From Bacillus sp. BP-3 (GTDB lineage Bacteria > Bacillota > Bacilli > Bacillales > Bacillaceae_G): DNA of 64,000 bases. The stretch covers positions 220,204 to 284,203 of the forward strand of contig NZ_JAQOTJ010000005.1 in the NCBI RefSeq assembly GCF_028401955.1. Reading direction: 5' to 3'. Made by a program: the position numbers and the translations under genes. Every line of letters starts with the position of its first letter. Positions within the stretch are counted from its first letter, which is position 1. Under the pieces are notes generated by a model. It saw only the letters and a list, made by a program, of their open reading frames with translations. It made no database searches and was not told where the DNA came from. Below are positions 62,983-64,000 of the stretch, in pieces.

Positions 62983-63179
62983 AAATGCAGAGATGATACC
63001 CCCGTGAACTGTAAATAATCTTTAATTCCATCAGTTGTTTTCCCTTGAAGGGAGTTAATTTCTATAAACTCACCTATTTTTTGTGTTAAAGATTCCAGGT
63101 GTTGATTCAACTCATTTGTACTTGCTTGAAATCTACTTTGAAGTTCTTTCACTTCCTGTAACTCAATATTTTTATCCAT
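62973..63179 (-). pseudogene. LXG toxin gene, fragment 1 (N-terminal)
   Basis: 68 codons: KNIELQEVKELQSRFQAS, helical region, SLQGKTTDGIKDYLQF. This is the start of an LXG domain (helical hairpin, L.G..a..IK.Y), the secretion module of polymorphic toxins exported by type VII systems in Firmicutes. TTTAAGGAAGC precedes ATG 63179. Fragments 1 to 3 together give about 465 residues, a normal LXG toxin length. The upstream sequence is IS debris. Confidence 0.72.
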
Positions 63180-63209
63180 GCTTCCTTAAAGTTTACCGGA
63201 TGTAAGTCT

Positions 63210-63435
63210 TGCAGGAATATTCTTTCTGGAAGCGGTGGTAATCACGGTCTTGGTAATGCATATATAGAGAGTTTTTTATCCACTTTAAGACAGAATGTTT
63301 TTATAGAATTGAGTTTCATAAAAAAGAGCAAGTTTTCAAAGCCATTAGAAGATATATGAGGTATTACAATAACAAACGATTCCCAAAAAAATAAACAACC
63401 TTGTCCTGTTGAATTTAGAACTAAGGTTGTTTAAT
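63210..63435 (+). pseudogene. Remnant of an IS3-family (IS150-type) OrfB transposase
   Basis: The plus strand reads NHGLGNAYIESFLSTL, then (one base lost) KTECFYRIEFHKKEQVF, RRYMRYYNNKRFPKKINNL, then (frame change) PVEFRTKVV and stop: the end of an IS3-type integrase core (IESF..LK.E; YI.YYN..R; SPVEFR). The sequence TGTCTAATTGACAGGGGG at 63458-63475 looks like the matching IS end. It is inactive. Confidence 0.75.
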
Positions 63436-63572
63436 GAAAAGACACCTACTCTTTTATTGTCTAATTGACAGGGGGAAAGACCAAAATACCAAAGTCCCCT
63501 TTTTATCACATATTCTTAAAGAAAGATCTTTTTATTTATCTACCTATTTAATAGAATACATTTCATTATAAG

Positions 63573-63848
63573 TTAACCCTTTTTCTTTTTGAAAAAAATA
63601 AAATATCCAAACAATGATGATATTAAAGCCAAACCAGCACCAAATACACCATCAAATTCTTTCAGATACATAAATACAATTATAGCAGCAAGAGAAGCAA
63701 TTATTATTAAGATAACAACATATTTCATTACGAACTCTATTACCTTATATAGGATTAACAAAATGAAAATAACCCCAGAAATGATAGGTGCTATTATACT
63801 TTCAAAAAAACCTTTTTCTGTTTTTACAGTTTTGGAATCTTTATTCAA
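63573..63848 (-). CDS. Small membrane protein
   Basis: 91 residues with two or three helices (IIAPIISGVIFILLILYKVI; YVVILIIIASLAAIIVFMYL; ALISSLFGYFIFF) and basic ends. The start is TTG at 63848; AGAGAGGAA lies about 11 bases ahead. It follows the partial gene at 63874 by 25 bases. Unknown family. Confidence 0.55.
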   Translation of the reverse strand: MNKDSKTVKTEKGFFESIIAPIISGVIFILLILYKVIEFVMKYVVILIIIASLAAIIVFMYLKEFDGVFGAGLALISSLFGYFIFFKKKKG

Positions 63849-63873
63849 GGTATTACATTCCTCTCTCTACAGG

Positions 63874-64000
63874 TTAACTTATGAATAATGTTTTCAGTTT
63901 ATCTTCAAAAATTGTATTAGATAATTGAGTTAAACTAAATGTAACATTATCGTCTAATTGGGATAAACCAAATATAGAACTATTGTCTAATTGGGATAAT
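63874..64000 (-). CDS. C-terminal end of a gene with 11-residue repeats (partial)
   Basis: The frame enters from beyond the window and ends at 63874. It encodes LSQLDNSSIFG, LSQLDDNVTFS, LTQLSNTIFED, then KLKTLFIS and stop: three 11-residue repeats with a conserved L(S/T)QL. At DNA level GTCTAATTGGGATAA recurs. Family not recognised; possibly another toxin-island protein. Confidence 0.6.
   Translation of the reverse strand, partial: LSQLDNSSIFGLSQLDDNVTFSLTQLSNTIFEDKLKTLFIS

Noticed and set aside
56268-64000. Prophage
   Set aside because: No integrase, capsid, tail, portal or lysis genes; the gene content is LXG toxin and immunity-like with IS debris.

Overview
The window is chromosomal DNA of a Bacillus cereus group bacterium. 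It has low G+C, strong AGGAGG-type ribosome binding sites, a haemolysin BL operon, two perfect PlcR boxes, repeats that look like the group-specific bcr1 family, and many genes close to known Bacillus proteins (luxS, ytkD, yidD, cydAB, feoAB, thiT, menE/menC, hpt). No rRNA, tRNA, CRISPR array or intact prophage was seen.

Layout. 1-5060: end of hblC, then hblD, hblA and hblB of the Hbl enterotoxin operon; a 1-kb scarred gap separates hblA from hblB. 5120-10890: a ComB-like phosphatase, a KtrC/KtrD-type potassium uptake pair with an ArsB/NhaD-type permease, an APH-type kinase and a small membrane protein. 11026-13602: an ABC importer of the NMT1/taurine/sulfonate class. 13625-18630: RDD protein, HExxH lipoprotein, secreted hydrolase, ytkD and a small unknown, mixed with bcr1-like repeats and an IS231-like remnant. 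19000-24670: DUF3953 protein, a deletion scar joining two gene stubs, luxS, yidD, ytiB, cydAB and a YdcF-type protein. 24719-27221: a PspA / DUF350 / DUF4178 / DUF4247 envelope operon. 27453-30969: Fur-boxed feoAB with its Cys-rich partner, then a TPP riboswitch and thiT. 31010-35435: a lone pair of oligopeptide-type permeases, hpt and a FliB-like methylase. 35643-46104: a peptide-antibiotic sensing and export cluster of two BceAB-like pairs, an extra FtsX-type permease, one two-component system and an SdpI-like protein. 46157-49495: YjcZ-like coat-type peptide and a menE-menC-nucleotidyltransferase operon. 50473-56019: two paralogous thioester/isopeptide/LPXTG surface adhesins. 56268-64000: a minus-strand, heavily decayed LXG polymorphic-toxin and immunity island with IS debris.

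How the genes fit together. Core functions (cytochrome bd, ferrous iron uptake, thiamine uptake, menaquinone synthesis, AI-2 synthesis) are interleaved with host- or competitor-directed functions: Hbl toxin, surface adhesins, antimicrobial-peptide defence, and contact-dependent toxin and immunity genes. PlcR is a plausible common regulator of Hbl and the first adhesin, because perfect PlcR boxes lie in a tandemly duplicated promoter unit ahead of that adhesin and a one-mismatch box lies ahead of hblB.

The least ordinary observations are that duplicated PlcR promoter unit; bcr1-like repeats whose same end supplies the stop codon of three different genes; a structured repeat with covarying hairpin arms; an FtsX permease that kept the leader of a missing ATPase gene; the hblD 3' scar before hblB; and the toxin island, where single-base losses split the LXG gene and a perfect 23-bp inverted repeat sits inside a broken immunity-type gene. 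Starts were moved to internal codons where the ribosome binding site clearly favoured them. All family names come from motif reading and memory, without database searches.
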